Counted from the stretch's first letter, positions 9,122 through 21,218 are shown. The stretch is 64,000 nucleotides of DNA from Castellaniella sp. S9 (GCF_027257175.1 NZ_JAPFGD010000004.1:343589-407588), one strand, 5' to 3'. The notes: generated from the sequence alone by a model not told the origin. Numbers and translations: made by a program.

Positions 9122-9889
9122 ATGAAACAGGATCTCGACCACCAGCGCCATGCCCTGCTCGAGGGCGCCCTCAGCGAATTTCACTCGCGCCACTCGGGTG
9201 GCGGCTCGCCCGCCAGCGAGGAAAGCGGCGAGGATCGCGTCTATCGGGTGTTGTTCGACAGCATCCTGGAACACCGCCTGGCCCCGGGCATGAAGCTCAA
9301 GGAGGTCCCCCTGGCCGAGGCCTTCGGCGTGACGCGAGGGGTGGTGCGCAAGGCCCTCGCGCGCCTGTCGGCCCTGAAACTGGTGAACCTGCGCGCCAAC
9401 CGCGGCGCGGCCGTGGCCAATCCCTCCGGCAAGGAAGCCCAGCAGATCTTCGAGGCGCGGCGCCTCGTCGAGATCGCCCTGATCGAGCGGCTGGCCGGCA
9501 TCGCCACGGCGCGGCAGGTCGAGGAATTGCGCCGCTTCGTCAAGGCCGAGCACGACAGCTACGACAGCGGCGACACCCGATCCGGCATCTGGCTGTCGAT
9601 GGGTTTCCACATCAAGCTTGGCGAGTACGCCGACAACGCCGTGCTGTCGGAATTCCTCGAGCGCCTCGTCGTCCAGACGCCGCTGATCTTTCTCGTCGAC
9701 GGTCACGGGCATCCGGGCAAGTCCTGCTCGGCGCGCGAGCACACCGAGATCATCGACGCCATCGCCGCGGGTGATCCGAAACAGGCGGCGGCCTGCATGG
9801 ACGCGCACTTGCGGCACGTCGAGCACAGCGCGCAACCGCGCCGCACAGGGCCAAAATCCGAACTCTCGCAGTTGCTGGGCCTGGACTGA
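9122..9889 (+). CDS. GntR-family transcriptional regulator (FCD/FadR subgroup)
   Basis: DNA-binding regulator of 255 residues, last in the purine operon. The winged-helix domain covers about residues 40-105 (VTRGVVRKALARL recognition region) and is followed by an alpha-helical FCD ligand-binding domain. It probably senses the imported compound or a breakdown product. Tandem TTGTNNACAA boxes at 11013-11035, which fit the operator style of this subgroup, lie between xdhC and the AEC transporter and are the obvious candidate target. Autoregulation through the operon promoter is possible, but that promoter is mostly outside the window. Confidence 0.88.
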   Translation: MKQDLDHQRHALLEGALSEFHSRHSGGGSPASEESGEDRVYRVLFDSILEHRLAPGMKLKEVPLAEAFGVTRGVVRKALARLSALKLVNLRANRGAAVANPSGKEAQQIFEARRLVEIALIERLAGIATARQVEELRRFVKAEHDSYDSGDTRSGIWLSMGFHIKLGEYADNAVLSEFLERLVVQTPLIFLVDGHGHPGKSCSAREHTEIIDAIAAGDPKQAAACMDAHLRHVEHSAQPRRTGPKSELSQLLGLD

Positions 9890-9925
9890 GACTCGCCGGT
9901 CGCTCGCCGGCGAGCCCATGATGCC

Positions 9926-10981
9926 CTAGCGTCCGGGCAGCGCGCAGGCCGAGTCGGTCAGGCCCGCCAGGGCCAGGCCGCCGTCCTTGGCGCTGCGCAC
10001 GTCCAGCGCCTTGGTCACCGGGATGCCGTTTTTGACGGCGATGATCTCGGCCATGATGCTGACCGCGATCTCGGAGGGCGTCTTGCTGCCGATGAAGATC
10101 CCCACGGGGCCGCGCAGGCGATCCATGGCGGCCTCGCTGAGCTCGAAATGCTGGATCAGGCGCCGGCGGCGCGCATCCTGGTTGCGGCGCGAGCCGATGG
10201 CGCCCACGTAGAAGGCATCCGATTCCAGGGCCTCCATCAAGGCCAGGTCGTCCAGTTTCGGATCGTGGCTGAGCGCCACGATGCAGGTCCTGCGGTCCGG
10301 CCGGCAGGCGGTGACCGCGTCGTCGGGCATGTCGGTCACGACCGTGGCGCCCGGCACGGACCAGCCGCGCGTGTACTCGATGCGCGGGTCGCAGACCGTC
10401 ACGGTAAAGCCCGAGAACAGCGCCATGGTGGCCAGGTATTCGGCCAGCTGGCCCGCGCCGATCAGCAGCATCCGGTAGCCCGGGCCGAAGGTGGCGGACA
10501 GCGTCCGGCCGTCCATGCGCAGGTCGGCGGGGGCCTCGGCCGCGGCCAGCGCCGCATGGCCGTCGGACAGGCGCAGCGTGCGGCGCATGAGGTGTCCGGA
10601 TTCGAGGTGCCGCAACAGGTCGCGCAGGCCATCGGCCTGGGGATTGTATTCCACGACCAGTTCCAGCGTGCCGCCGCAGGGCAGCCCGAAGCGGTGCGCC
10701 TCGTCGGCGGTCACGCCGTACTTCAGCCGTTCAGTGCCGCCGCGGGCATGCCAGCGCGTGCCCTCGGCGCCGTCCGGGCGATGCCGCGCGATCAGGTCGT
10801 CCTCGATGCAGCCGCCCGACACCGAGCCGGTCACCGTGCCGTCCTGGCACAGCGCCATGATGGAGCCGATCGGACGGGGGGATGATCCCCAGGTGCGCAC
10901 CACGGTGACGAGTATCGCCGCGAGGCCCCGGGCCCGCCAGTCGGCGAGCGTCTTCAGTACGATGAAGTCGATGTTTTCCAT
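9926..10981 (-). CDS. XdhC/CoxI-family molybdenum cofactor maturation protein
   Basis: Maturation factor of 351 residues that in this family binds and sulfurates molybdenum cofactor for xanthine-dehydrogenase-type enzymes. The N-terminal XdhC/CoxI domain carries TWGSSPRPIGS and SVSGGCIEDDL; the C-terminal Rossmann part carries LLIGAGQLAEYLA. The ATG at 10981 (MENIDF) was preferred over one at 11035, because the longer form would start inside the palindromic operator. It converges on the enzyme operon, so expression is separate but probably co-regulated through the operator upstream. Confidence 0.87.
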   Translation of the reverse strand: MENIDFIVLKTLADWRARGLAAILVTVVRTWGSSPRPIGSIMALCQDGTVTGSVSGGCIEDDLIARHRPDGAEGTRWHARGGTERLKYGVTADEAHRFGLPCGGTLELVVEYNPQADGLRDLLRHLESGHLMRRTLRLSDGHAALAAAEAPADLRMDGRTLSATFGPGYRMLLIGAGQLAEYLATMALFSGFTVTVCDPRIEYTRGWSVPGATVVTDMPDDAVTACRPDRRTCIVALSHDPKLDDLALMEALESDAFYVGAIGSRRNQDARRRRLIQHFELSEAAMDRLRGPVGIFIGSKTPSEIAVSIMAEIIAVKNGIPVTKALDVRSAKDGGLALAGLTDSACALPGR

Positions 10982-11012
10982 GGTCCGATCCGGCAATGCC
11001 GCATTCAAATGA

Positions 11013-11035
11013 TTGTACACAAAAATTGTGCACAA
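11013..11035. promoter_or_regulatory. Tandem GntR-type operator boxes
   Basis: Two ten-base inverted repeats of the form TTGT-NN-ACAA lie at 11013-11022 (TTGTACACAA) and 11026-11035 (TTGTGCACAA, fully palindromic), with centres 13 bases apart. They sit between the divergent xdhC (start 10981) and AEC transporter (start 11107). The pattern resembles operators of FCD-type GntR regulators such as VanR and LldR, and the GntR gene at 9122 is the likely partner. Binding is inferred. Confidence 0.6.
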
Positions 11036-11106
11036 ATAGCCGGGTCCCCGCCCCGACTGCCATTGGGCGGTACACTGTCGGCCTTCATTCCGCCGCCGGC
11101 CCCTTC

Positions 11107-11988
11107 ATGTTACTCACCCTGTTGAATATCGTCATTCCGGTCTTCGTCGTGGCCGCGGTCGGTTTCGTGTCCGGCCGCCACCAGCGGCGCCTGCCCGACA
11201 TGACGTTCATCAACTACGTCAATGTGACGGTGTTCGTGCCGGCGCTGGTGTTCTCGGCGCTGGTCGGCAATCCCGTCGACCTGGTCCGGGGCTGGCCGCT
11301 GCTGGCGGCGGGGGTGCTGATCATCCTGCTGCCCGGCCTGCTGCTGGCGCTGGTGCGCCGGCCCGGCATCGCGCGGTCGGCCTACCTGATGGTGGGCATG
11401 TTCCGCAACACGGGCAACATCGGCATCCCGCTGATGATGCTGGCCTATGGCAAGCATCTGCTGGGCGACATCATCGTGCTGTTCGTATTGTCGAACGTGC
11501 TGCATTTCTCGATCGGCCTGTTCATCCTCAGCGGCGGGCGCAACCACTGGATGTGGCTGCGCAATCCCAATATCTGGGCGGCGGTGCTGGGGGTGGTGTT
11601 CAGCACGCGGCCCGAGGTGCTGCCGCAGTTCCTGCTGACCAGCCTGGAACTGCTGGGCCAGATCGCCGTGCCGCTGATGCTCTTCGGCCTGGGAGTGCGG
11701 CTGTCTCAGGACCGCATCGAACAACTGGGCCTGGCCTTGCGCATCAACGGCGCCTACCTGCTGGCCGGCGCCCTGGCCCTGGGCATCGTCCTGTGGCTGC
11801 TGCCGCTGACGCCTGAATGGACACGGCTGATCGCGCTGTCGGCGATGCTGCCGCCCGCGGTCCTGAACTACCTGCTGTGCGAACACTACAAGGTCGAACC
11901 GCGCGCCGTGGCCAGCGTGGTCCTGGTCGGCAACCTGTTGTCGATCGCCACCGTGCCGCTGGTCGTCTGGCTGACGCTGACGGTCTGA
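11107..11988 (+). CDS. AEC-family transporter (auxin efflux carrier type)
   Basis: Inner-membrane transporter of 293 residues with about ten hydrophobic helices. It matches the AEC/BASS-like permease family, whose bacterial members move organic anions such as malate or malonate. The ATG at 11107 (MLLTLLNIV) opens directly into the first helix; the in-frame extension back to 10996 is hydrophilic and contains the operator, so it was rejected. The FRNTGNIGIPLMML stretch near residue 100 is characteristic. It shares its promoter region with xdhC, which hints at a link to the purine regulon. Substrate unknown. Confidence 0.82.
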   Translation: MLLTLLNIVIPVFVVAAVGFVSGRHQRRLPDMTFINYVNVTVFVPALVFSALVGNPVDLVRGWPLLAAGVLIILLPGLLLALVRRPGIARSAYLMVGMFRNTGNIGIPLMMLAYGKHLLGDIIVLFVLSNVLHFSIGLFILSGGRNHWMWLRNPNIWAAVLGVVFSTRPEVLPQFLLTSLELLGQIAVPLMLFGLGVRLSQDRIEQLGLALRINGAYLLAGALALGIVLWLLPLTPEWTRLIALSAMLPPAVLNYLLCEHYKVEPRAVASVVLVGNLLSIATVPLVVWLTLTV

Positions 11989-12004
11989 GGTGCGCGCCCC
12001 TGCC

Positions 12005-12271
12005 TTAGCCGCGGACCTCGGCCTGCGGCATCTCGATCTTGACCTCGAGCACCTCGAGCGAATCCTGCCGGTCGAGGTTGACCTTGATGTCGTCCGGGTT
12101 GATGTGCACGTAGCGCGAGATCACCTCGATCAGTTCCCTTTGCAGTTGCGGCAGGAAATCCGGTGTATTGCGGCCCGCGCCGCGCTCGTTGATCAGAATC
12201 AGTTGCAGGCGGTCCTTGGCGATGCTTGCCGAGGATTTCTTTTGGCCGCGCAGAAAATCCAGGAACGACAT
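12005..12271 (-). CDS. minE: Cell division topological specificity factor MinE
   Basis: MinE, 88 residues, drives pole-to-pole oscillation of MinD by binding it and stimulating its ATPase. The N-terminal MSFLDFL membrane-targeting segment and the anti-MinCD region ([12 protein letters not shown]) are present, followed by the dimerisation domain. The ATG at 12271 was chosen over 12277, because the GGGGGG tract lies eight bases before 12271 but almost touches 12277. The gene follows minD after a few bases. Confidence 0.95.
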   Translation of the reverse strand: MSFLDFLRGQKKSSASIAKDRLQLILINERGAGRNTPDFLPQLQRELIEVISRYVHINPDDIKVNLDRQDSLEVLEVKIEMPQAEVRG

Positions 12272-12273
12272 GA

Positions 12274-13089
12274 TCATTTCCCCCCGAACAGGCGCTTGAG
12301 CAGGCCGGGTTTTTCGTAGTCGACGAAGCGCAGGGGCTTGTCCTCGCCCAGGTAGCGCGCCACCACGTCCTGGTAGGCCAGCGCCACGTCGCTATCGCGG
12401 ATGTGGATGGCGGGAATGCCCTGGTTGGAGGCCTGCAGCACGGTTTCCGATTCGGGGATCACGCCGATCAGGCGGATGCGCAGGATGTCCTCGATGTCCT
12501 TGAGAGACAGCATCTCGCCGTCGGCGACGCGCTTGGGGTTGTAGCGCGTCAGCAGCAGGTGTTCCTTGATGGGTTCCTCGCCTTTTTCGGCGCGGCGGGA
12601 CTTGGCCGACAGAATCCCCAGGATGCGGTCCGAGTCGCGCACCGAGGACACTTCGGGGTTGGTCACCACCAGCGCGTCGTCGGCGAAATACGAGGCCATC
12701 ACCGCGCCGGTCTCGATCCCTGCGGGCGAATCGCACACGATGTATTCGAAATCCATGTCCGCCAGGTCCTTGAGGACCTTTTCCACGCCCTCCCGGGTGA
12801 GGGCGTCCTTGTCGCGCGTCTGGGACGCCGGCAGGATGTAGAGGTTTTCCAGCTGCTTGTCGCGGATCAGGGCCTGGTGGAGGGTGGCCTCGCCGTTGAT
12901 GACGTTCACGAAGTCGTAGACGACGCGGCGCTCGCAGCCCATGATCAGGTCCAGGTTGCGCAGGCCGACGTCGAAATCGATCACCGCGGTCTTGTGGCCA
13001 TGCATGGCCAGGCCGGCGGCGAAGCTTGCGCTGGTGGTGGTCTTGCCCACACCGCCCTTGCCGGAGGTCACTACAACGATGCGCGCCAT
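12274..13089 (-). CDS. minD: Septum site-determining ATPase MinD
   Basis: MinD, 271 residues, is the membrane-cycling ATPase that recruits MinC. The deviant Walker A motif KGGVGKTT is at residues 11-18, and the C-terminal amphipathic membrane helix ([10 protein letters not shown]) is intact. A 122-base gap separates it from minC and holds no gene; its AT-richer part at about 13094-13136 could carry a separate minDE promoter. A GGGGA ribosome-binding site lies about ten bases before the start. Confidence 0.97.
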   Translation of the reverse strand: MARIVVVTSGKGGVGKTTTSASFAAGLAMHGHKTAVIDFDVGLRNLDLIMGCERRVVYDFVNVINGEATLHQALIRDKQLENLYILPASQTRDKDALTREGVEKVLKDLADMDFEYIVCDSPAGIETGAVMASYFADDALVVTNPEVSSVRDSDRILGILSAKSRRAEKGEEPIKEHLLLTRYNPKRVADGEMLSLKDIEDILRIRLIGVIPESETVLQASNQGIPAIHIRDSDVALAYQDVVARYLGEDKPLRFVDYEKPGLLKRLFGGK

Positions 13090-13211
13090 GACGAATTATT
13101 CCCCTGTTGTCGAAATCATGTAATCGTAAAGCAAAACCCGCGCCGCCACGCGGTCATCTGTATGCGGCCGTGTCCCGGCGCAACAAATTGCTGTCCGGCG
13201 GCGCGCCCGCC

Positions 13212-14012
13212 TCATAGGGGGCGGATGCGCAGCGTGTCGCCGTCCAGCTGGACCAGCGCCGGCTGCTTGTGCAGATTATCGGACAAGCGCGTCTCGACCA
13301 CGCGATAGACGCCCGCGATCGCCAGCAGTTCGGGATCCAGCTGGGTCGTCAGGATCATCGCCCGCGTGTCGCCGCGCGCCCCGGCCATGGCCTTGCCGCG
13401 CAGAGGCCCGTAGACGTGGATGTTGCCGTCGGCGATCACCTCGGCGCCCTGGCTGACCATGCCGATCACCACCAGGTCGCCGCCGCGGGCGTAGATCCGC
13501 TGGCCCGAGCGCAGCGGCTGGCGGATGACCAGGGTGGCGGCCCCGCCCTCGGCGGAGGACGCGGCCGCCGGCGTGCCTTCGGTGGGTGCATCGGCGGGCG
13601 CCTTGGCCGGGGGCGCATCGGCCTCGGCCGCGCTCGCGCGGGTCGGCTGGGCGGCGGCCGCCGCCTCGGCGGGATCGGCCGCCTTGGCCGGCGCCGGACG
13701 GCCGCCCGAGACCTCGACCGGCGCCAGGCCCGCGGCCAGGGCCTGGTCGCGCAGCGCGCCCTCGGCCAGCACGCCGATCGGGTGCAGCGTGTGGCGGCGC
13801 AGGGCGGCGATGAGCGCCGCCCAGTCGGGCGACTGGTCCAGGGCCTGCGCGTCCAGCACGACGGGCTCGTTCTCGTAGAATGCGCCGGCCTCGGTCATGC
13901 GCCGGTCCAGGGCGGCGATCAGCTCGCCGGTGTCGGCGCTGTGCAGCACGGCGCGCAAGGCATAGAGGGTGGCGCTCTTGAAGTCCAGGGCGATCTTGGG
14001 GGTGGTGCTCAC
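13212..14012 (-). CDS. minC: Septum site-determining protein MinC
   Basis: MinC, 266 residues, is the FtsZ polymerisation inhibitor. The N-terminal domain covers about residues 1-105, and the C-terminal beta-helix domain ([21 protein letters not shown] onward) binds MinD. Between them is an unusually long Ala/Pro-rich linker of about 65 residues. The start codon is GTG at 14012, only three bases after the glnS stop, so minC is probably translated from a glnS-minC transcript. Confidence 0.93.
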   Translation of the reverse strand: MSTTPKIALDFKSATLYALRAVLHSADTGELIAALDRRMTEAGAFYENEPVVLDAQALDQSPDWAALIAALRRHTLHPIGVLAEGALRDQALAAGLAPVEVSGGRPAPAKAADPAEAAAAAQPTRASAAEADAPPAKAPADAPTEGTPAAASSAEGGAATLVIRQPLRSGQRIYARGGDLVVIGMVSQGAEVIADGNIHVYGPLRGKAMAGARGDTRAMILTTQLDPELLAIAGVYRVVETRLSDNLHKQPALVQLDGDTLRIRPL

Positions 14013-14015
14013 GGT

Positions 14016-15773
<1,758 letters not shown>

Positions 15774-15827
15774 AAGGTCGGGATGGATGCGCGCAAATGG
15801 CGGACAGGCTCTAAACTAGCGCACATT

Positions 15828-17165
15828 ATGACGCAAACGGCATTGTTTCTGTCGCTGGCCCAGTTCCTGACGAGCCTCGGGTTCATGCTCGCGTTCCTCG
15901 CCCTCGAGCTCGGACTGGCCTGGGTGCTGTTGTATTTCCGCCTGCGCGCCCGCGCGGGCGGCGCCTCGTGGATGCTGGCCTACCGGTTCTGGGTCCGGGT
16001 GTATGCCTTGTCGCTGATCCTCGGCTTTGCCGCGGCCATCCCCGTCCTGCTGCAGCTGGGCACGCTGTGGCCCGATTTCATGGCGCGCGCCGGCGAGGTC
16101 GTCGGCCCGCTGGTCGCCGCCGCGGTGCTCACCGCTTTCGTCTTCAAGTCCTGTTTCCTGGGCGCCATGCTGTATGGCCAACGGCGCCTGTCGGATGCGG
16201 CGCATACGTTCATGGTGCTCATGGTGGCCGTGGGCGCCGGCCTGACCGCCTATTGGATCATGGCGCTGGTGGCCTGGACCCAGATGCCGATCGGCGCCTC
16301 GCTGGTGGATGGACGCTACCAGGTCCGCAGCTGGTTGCCGATCCTCGGCGGCCGCCTGGCGCCCACCCTGTTCGGCCTGCTGGCGGCCGGCGGACTGATG
16401 GTGGCCGCCGCCCTGATGCTGGCCGTCACCGCGGTGCGCACCCGCACGCGCCCCAGCGACGAGGGCGATCGCAGCGTCTATGCCACCGGCTTGTGGCTGC
16501 TGCTGGCCTGCATCCTCGCCCAGGCCGTCCTGGTCTCCAACCTCGGCCGCGTGCTGTTGCCGGCCCAGCCCGCGCGCGCCGCCGCGGTGGTGCCGCAATG
16601 GCACAGCACCGCGCCCGCCGACCTGACCGTGGCGGCCTGGCCGGACGCCGACGAGCAGGCCAACGACTGGGCGCTGGAATCGCCCTTCGAGGCGCCGGAC
16701 TGGCTGGCGCGCGATCCCGCCGGCGCGGTGCGCGGCCTGGACCATTTCTCGGGCATGACGCCGCCCGTCCTCATCACGTACTGGTCGCTGCGCCTGGCGC
16801 TGTTCGCGGGGGCGCTGTTGGCGCTGCTCGCCCTGCTGGCCTGGTGGCGCGGCCGGCGGCTGGGCTACGAGCCCGACGGCCTGCGGCCATGGGGGCGGGG
16901 CGCCCTGCGCCTGTCGACGGCGCTGGCCTGCGCGATCCAGGTCGCGGGACTGGTGCATTTGTTCGTCGGGGCCGTGCCCTATGCCATCCACGGGACGGTG
17001 ACCCTGCGCGAGATCGCCGCCGCGCCCGGCCTGGGCGCGCATGCGGCCGTCAGCGCCGCCTATGTCCTGGTGTACGCGGCGCTGCTGCTGGGCTTTTACC
17101 AATTGCTGCGCCACATCACGCGCTACGGCGTGGTGCCGGTGGCGCGGCGCAGGGGGCGCGCATGA
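15828..17165 (+). CDS. Cytochrome bd subunit I-like protein lacking all haem ligands
   Basis: Polytopic membrane protein of 445 residues that aligns along its length with CydA: LSLAQF near the start, WTQMPIG after helix 4, YWSLR before a late helix. By recalled alignment with E. coli CydA the cofactor residues are gone: His19 is M20, Glu99 is A99, Glu107 is K107, His186 is P179, Met393 is A324, and the GRQPW motif reads GAVPY (381-385). There is no histidine in helix 1 or between H126 and a loop near residue 260. It therefore probably cannot bind the normal b558, b595 and d haems. The CydB-like gene overlaps it. Role unknown; a non-respiratory membrane complex is one possibility. The fold is secure, the activity is not. 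Confidence 0.8.
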   Translation: MTQTALFLSLAQFLTSLGFMLAFLALELGLAWVLLYFRLRARAGGASWMLAYRFWVRVYALSLILGFAAAIPVLLQLGTLWPDFMARAGEVVGPLVAAAVLTAFVFKSCFLGAMLYGQRRLSDAAHTFMVLMVAVGAGLTAYWIMALVAWTQMPIGASLVDGRYQVRSWLPILGGRLAPTLFGLLAAGGLMVAAALMLAVTAVRTRTRPSDEGDRSVYATGLWLLLACILAQAVLVSNLGRVLLPAQPARAAAVVPQWHSTAPADLTVAAWPDADEQANDWALESPFEAPDWLARDPAGAVRGLDHFSGMTPPVLITYWSLRLALFAGALLALLALLAWWRGRRLGYEPDGLRPWGRGALRLSTALACAIQVAGLVHLFVGAVPYAIHGTVTLREIAAAPGLGAHAAVSAAYVLVYAALLLGFYQLLRHITRYGVVPVARRRGRA

Positions 17166-18211
17166 TCGAGTCGCTGGCCGCCATCCTGGGGCTGGGCGCC
17201 CATGATCCGGCTTTCTGGATGCCCCTGGCCTTCATCGCGGTGTTCTTCGTCATCATGGTGGCCGGCGTCGTCCTCGACGGCTTCGACATCGGGGTCGGCT
17301 GCCTCAGCCTGGTCGCGCCGCGCACCCTGCGCCCGCGCATGCTGGCGCTGCTCAGTCCGTGGCGGGACGCCAACGGCTTCTGGATGTTCCTCGGGATCGG
17401 CCTGTTCGCCGCGGCCTTTCCCTATGCGTGGCCCGACACCCTGGGGCGCCTGTATACGCCGCTGGCGCTGCTGGCCCTGGGCACGCTGCTGCGCTCGGCC
17501 TGCTTCGAGCTGCGCCTGCGCGCGCCGGTGGAACTGCAGGGACGCTGGCAGTTCGGCTTCGGCCTGGGGTCGCTGCTGACCGCCTTTGCGCACGGCGCCC
17601 TGCTGGCGCGCATCGTCGTCGGCTACGAGACCGGGCCGGGCTATACCGGCTTTGCCGTCCTCATGGGCGGCTGCGCCGTGGCCGCCTACAGCCTGCTGGG
17701 CGCCACCTGGCTGATGATGCGCGAGGGCGGCGAATTGCGCGCGCGCGCCGTGGCCTGGGCGCGGCGCGCGATCCGCTGGACGGCGGTGGCCGCGGTCGGC
17801 GTGTCGGTGGTCCTGGATTTTTCCAACGCCGGGGTGTTCCTGAAATGGGGCGACGGCAGCCACGGCTGGGTGGTCGGCACCACCTGGGGCCTGGTGCTGG
17901 CGTGCTTCGTCCTGGCCGAGATGGCCCTGCAGCGCATGATCGGCCACAGCTACCGGGCCTCGGCCGTGCCGTTCTGCCTGGTGCTGGCCTTGTTCCTGGT
18001 GATCCTGGGCGGCCTGGCCTACAGCTTTTTCCCCTACCTGGTCCTGGACGAGGTCACGATCTGGGATGCGGCCGCGCCCGTGGGCACGCTGCGCCTCAGC
18101 CTGTCGGCCACCGTGATCGCCCTGCCGGTGGCGCTGATCTTCAACCTGTGGGTCTATTGGCGCATGTTCGGCCGCTCCAGGCCGCCCGAGCCGCCCAGTT
18201 TCCCGGGATGA
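17162..18211 (+). CDS. Cytochrome bd subunit II-like protein
   Basis: CydB-like membrane protein of 349 residues, translationally coupled to the CydA-like gene (ATGA overlap). It keeps VLDGFDIGVG near residue 40, the DANGFW segment, and the FFPYLV...TIWDAAAP stretch near residue 300, all typical of subunit II. It is better conserved than its partner. No CydX-like small hydrophobic reading frame follows; the short frame after it is Arg/Ala-rich and hydrophilic. Confidence 0.82.
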   Translation: MIESLAAILGLGAHDPAFWMPLAFIAVFFVIMVAGVVLDGFDIGVGCLSLVAPRTLRPRMLALLSPWRDANGFWMFLGIGLFAAAFPYAWPDTLGRLYTPLALLALGTLLRSACFELRLRAPVELQGRWQFGFGLGSLLTAFAHGALLARIVVGYETGPGYTGFAVLMGGCAVAAYSLLGATWLMMREGGELRARAVAWARRAIRWTAVAAVGVSVVLDFSNAGVFLKWGDGSHGWVVGTTWGLVLACFVLAEMALQRMIGHSYRASAVPFCLVLALFLVILGGLAYSFFPYLVLDEVTIWDAAAPVGTLRLSLSATVIALPVALIFNLWVYWRMFGRSRPPEPPSFPG

Positions 18212-18296
18212 TTTCGCGCGCCCGCGCCGGGCGCCGCGCCGCGGCGGGCTATGATAGAGGCCCGCGCAACCCTGTTTTCCTCCCCGACGCTTTCGC

Positions 18297-20117
18297 ATGA
18301 CCACCCCCCTGGAAACCCTGAGGCAGATCTTCGGCTACGAGTCCTTCCGGGGCGAACAAGGTCACATCATCGAGCACGTCGTCGACGGCGGCGACGCCCT
18401 GGTGCTCATGCCCACGGGCGGCGGCAAATCCCTGTGCTACCAGATCCCGGCCATCGTGCGGCCGGGTACCGGCGTGGTGGTGTCGCCGCTGATCGCGTTG
18501 ATGCAGGACCAGGTCGACGCCTTGCTGGAACTGGGCGTGCGGGCGGCCTTTCTCAATTCCTCGCAGGACGCGGCCGAGGCCCGGCGCGTCGAGCGCGCCT
18601 ACCTCCAGGGCGAACTCGACCTGCTGTACGTCGCGCCCGAACGCCTGCTGACGCCGCGCTGCATGGACCTGCTGGGGCAGGGCCGCATCGCCCTGTTCGC
18701 CATCGACGAGGCGCACTGCGTATCCCAATGGGGCCATGATTTCCGGCCGGAATACCTGGGCCTGTCGGTCCTGGCCGAGCGCTGGCCCGAGGTGCCGCGC
18801 ATCGCGCTGACCGCGACGGCCACCGAGGCCACGCGCACCGAGATCGCCACGCGCCTGGCGCTGCAGGATGCGCCCCAGTTCGTCGCCAGCTTCGATCGGC
18901 CCAACATCTGCTACCGGATCGTCGAAAAGCACGAGGTGCGCCGCCAGTTGCTGGACTTCATCCGCGCGGAACACGCCGGCGAATGCGGCATCGTCTATGC
19001 CTTGTCGCGCGCCCGCGTCGAGCAGACGGCGGAATTCCTGTCGCGCAACGGCATCGCCGCCTTGCCCTATCACGCCGGCCTGGACGCCCAGACCCGCGCC
19101 GCCAACCAGGCGCGTTTCCTGCGCGAGGACGGCATCGTGATGGTCGCCACCATCGCCTTCGGCATGGGGGTCAACAAGCCCGACGTGCGTTTCGTCGCCC
19201 ACATCGACCTGCCCAAGTCGATCGAGGGCTATTACCAGGAAACCGGCCGCGCCGGGCGCGACGGCCTGCCCGCCGACGCCTGGCTGGCCTACGGCTTGCA
19301 GGACGTGGTCCAGCAGCGGCGCATGATCGACGATTCCGAGGGCGACGCCCAGCACCAGCGCCGCCAGGTGCGCCAGCTGGACGCCATGCTGGCCCTGTGC
19401 GAGACCGTCAGCTGCCGGCGCCAGGACCTGCTGGCGTATTTCGGCCAGGCCATCCAGCCTTGCGGCAACTGCGACACCTGCCTGGAACCCCCCGCCGCCT
19501 GGGACGGCACGGTCGCCGTGCAAAAACTGCTGTCGGCCATCTACCGCCTGTGGCGCGAGCGCGGCCAGCGCTTCGGCGGCGGCCACTTGATCGACATCCT
19601 GCGCGGCCAGATGACGGACCGCGTGCGCCAGCACGGGCACGATACGCTCAGTGTCTTTGGCGTGGGCGAGACCCTGTCGGTGGACGCCTGGCGCGGCATC
19701 CTGCGCCAGGCCCTGGCCATGGGCCTGCTGACGGTCGATCTGGAAGGCTACGGCACCCTGGCGCTGACCGAGGCCAGCCGCGCCGTGCTGAAGGGCGAAC
19801 GCACCCTGATGCTGCGCCCCGTGGACGCCAAGCGCGCCAAGCCCAGGCGCCAGCGCACCACCACGGCCGCCCAGCTGGACGCCCTGCCGCCCGACGCCCT
19901 GGCGCGCTTCGAGCACCTGCGCGCCTGGCGCGGGCGCACGGCCCGCGAACACAATGTGCCCGCGTATGTGATCTTTCACGACGCCACCCTGCGCGAGATC
20001 GCCTTGCGCAACCCCGACAGCCTGGACGCCCTGGCCGGCGTCAGCGGCGTGGGCGCGCGCAAGCTGGAGACCTACGGCGCCGACGTGGTGGCCTGCGTGC
20101 AGCAGATCCGCGATTAG
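18297..20117 (+). CDS. recQ: ATP-dependent DNA helicase RecQ
   Basis: RecQ, 606 residues, a 3'-5' helicase acting in recombination and fork repair. Walker A TGGGKS is at residues 40-45 and the DEAH box at 137-140. The RQC zinc cysteines are visible in [10 protein letters not shown] and CGNCDTC, and a C-terminal HRDC domain spans roughly residues 530-606. Its length matches E. coli RecQ. It is convergent with ruvB across a 16-base gap with no clear terminator. Confidence 0.96.
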   Translation: MTTPLETLRQIFGYESFRGEQGHIIEHVVDGGDALVLMPTGGGKSLCYQIPAIVRPGTGVVVSPLIALMQDQVDALLELGVRAAFLNSSQDAAEARRVERAYLQGELDLLYVAPERLLTPRCMDLLGQGRIALFAIDEAHCVSQWGHDFRPEYLGLSVLAERWPEVPRIALTATATEATRTEIATRLALQDAPQFVASFDRPNICYRIVEKHEVRRQLLDFIRAEHAGECGIVYALSRARVEQTAEFLSRNGIAALPYHAGLDAQTRAANQARFLREDGIVMVATIAFGMGVNKPDVRFVAHIDLPKSIEGYYQETGRAGRDGLPADAWLAYGLQDVVQQRRMIDDSEGDAQHQRRQVRQLDAMLALCETVSCRRQDLLAYFGQAIQPCGNCDTCLEPPAAWDGTVAVQKLLSAIYRLWRERGQRFGGGHLIDILRGQMTDRVRQHGHDTLSVFGVGETLSVDAWRGILRQALAMGLLTVDLEGYGTLALTEASRAVLKGERTLMLRPVDAKRAKPRRQRTTTAAQLDALPPDALARFEHLRAWRGRTAREHNVPAYVIFHDATLREIALRNPDSLDALAGVSGVGARKLETYGADVVACVQQIRD

Positions 20118-20133
20118 CGCGTGTGAACAGGCC

Positions 20134-21195
<1,062 letters not shown>

Positions 21196-21202
21196 GGAAA
21201 CG

Positions 21203-21218
21203 CTGTGTCGATATACAG
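21203..21218 (-). promoter_or_regulatory. LexA (SOS) box upstream of ruvB
   Basis: On the ruvB strand the sequence reads TACTGTATATCGACACAG, which contains CTG-N10-CAG, the proteobacterial LexA pattern, with a perfect TACTGTATAT half-site. It lies seven bases before the ruvB start and inside the ruvA-ruvB gap, so LexA would block ruvB directly. No equivalent site was noticed before ruvC or ruvA. Confidence 0.75.

Noticed and set aside
9904..9915. CTCGCCGGCGAG palindrome between GntR and xdhC stops as a terminator
   Set aside because: No T run on either strand; a short GC palindrome is expected by chance at this base composition.
6686..9919. Open frame of over 1000 codons antisense to the molybdenum hydroxylase genes
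   Set aside because: It mirrors the codon structure of the real genes beneath it, is His/Arg/Gly-rich and has no domain. Treated as a composition artefact.
10982..11035. Upstream start for the XdhC-type protein
   Set aside because: The extension would begin inside the tandem operator and has no ribosome-binding site; MENIDF at 10981 matches the family N-terminus.
18208..18300. Short frame after the CydB-like gene as a possible CydX subunit
   Set aside because: The 30-residue product is Arg/Ala-rich and hydrophilic, with no membrane helix as CydX requires.
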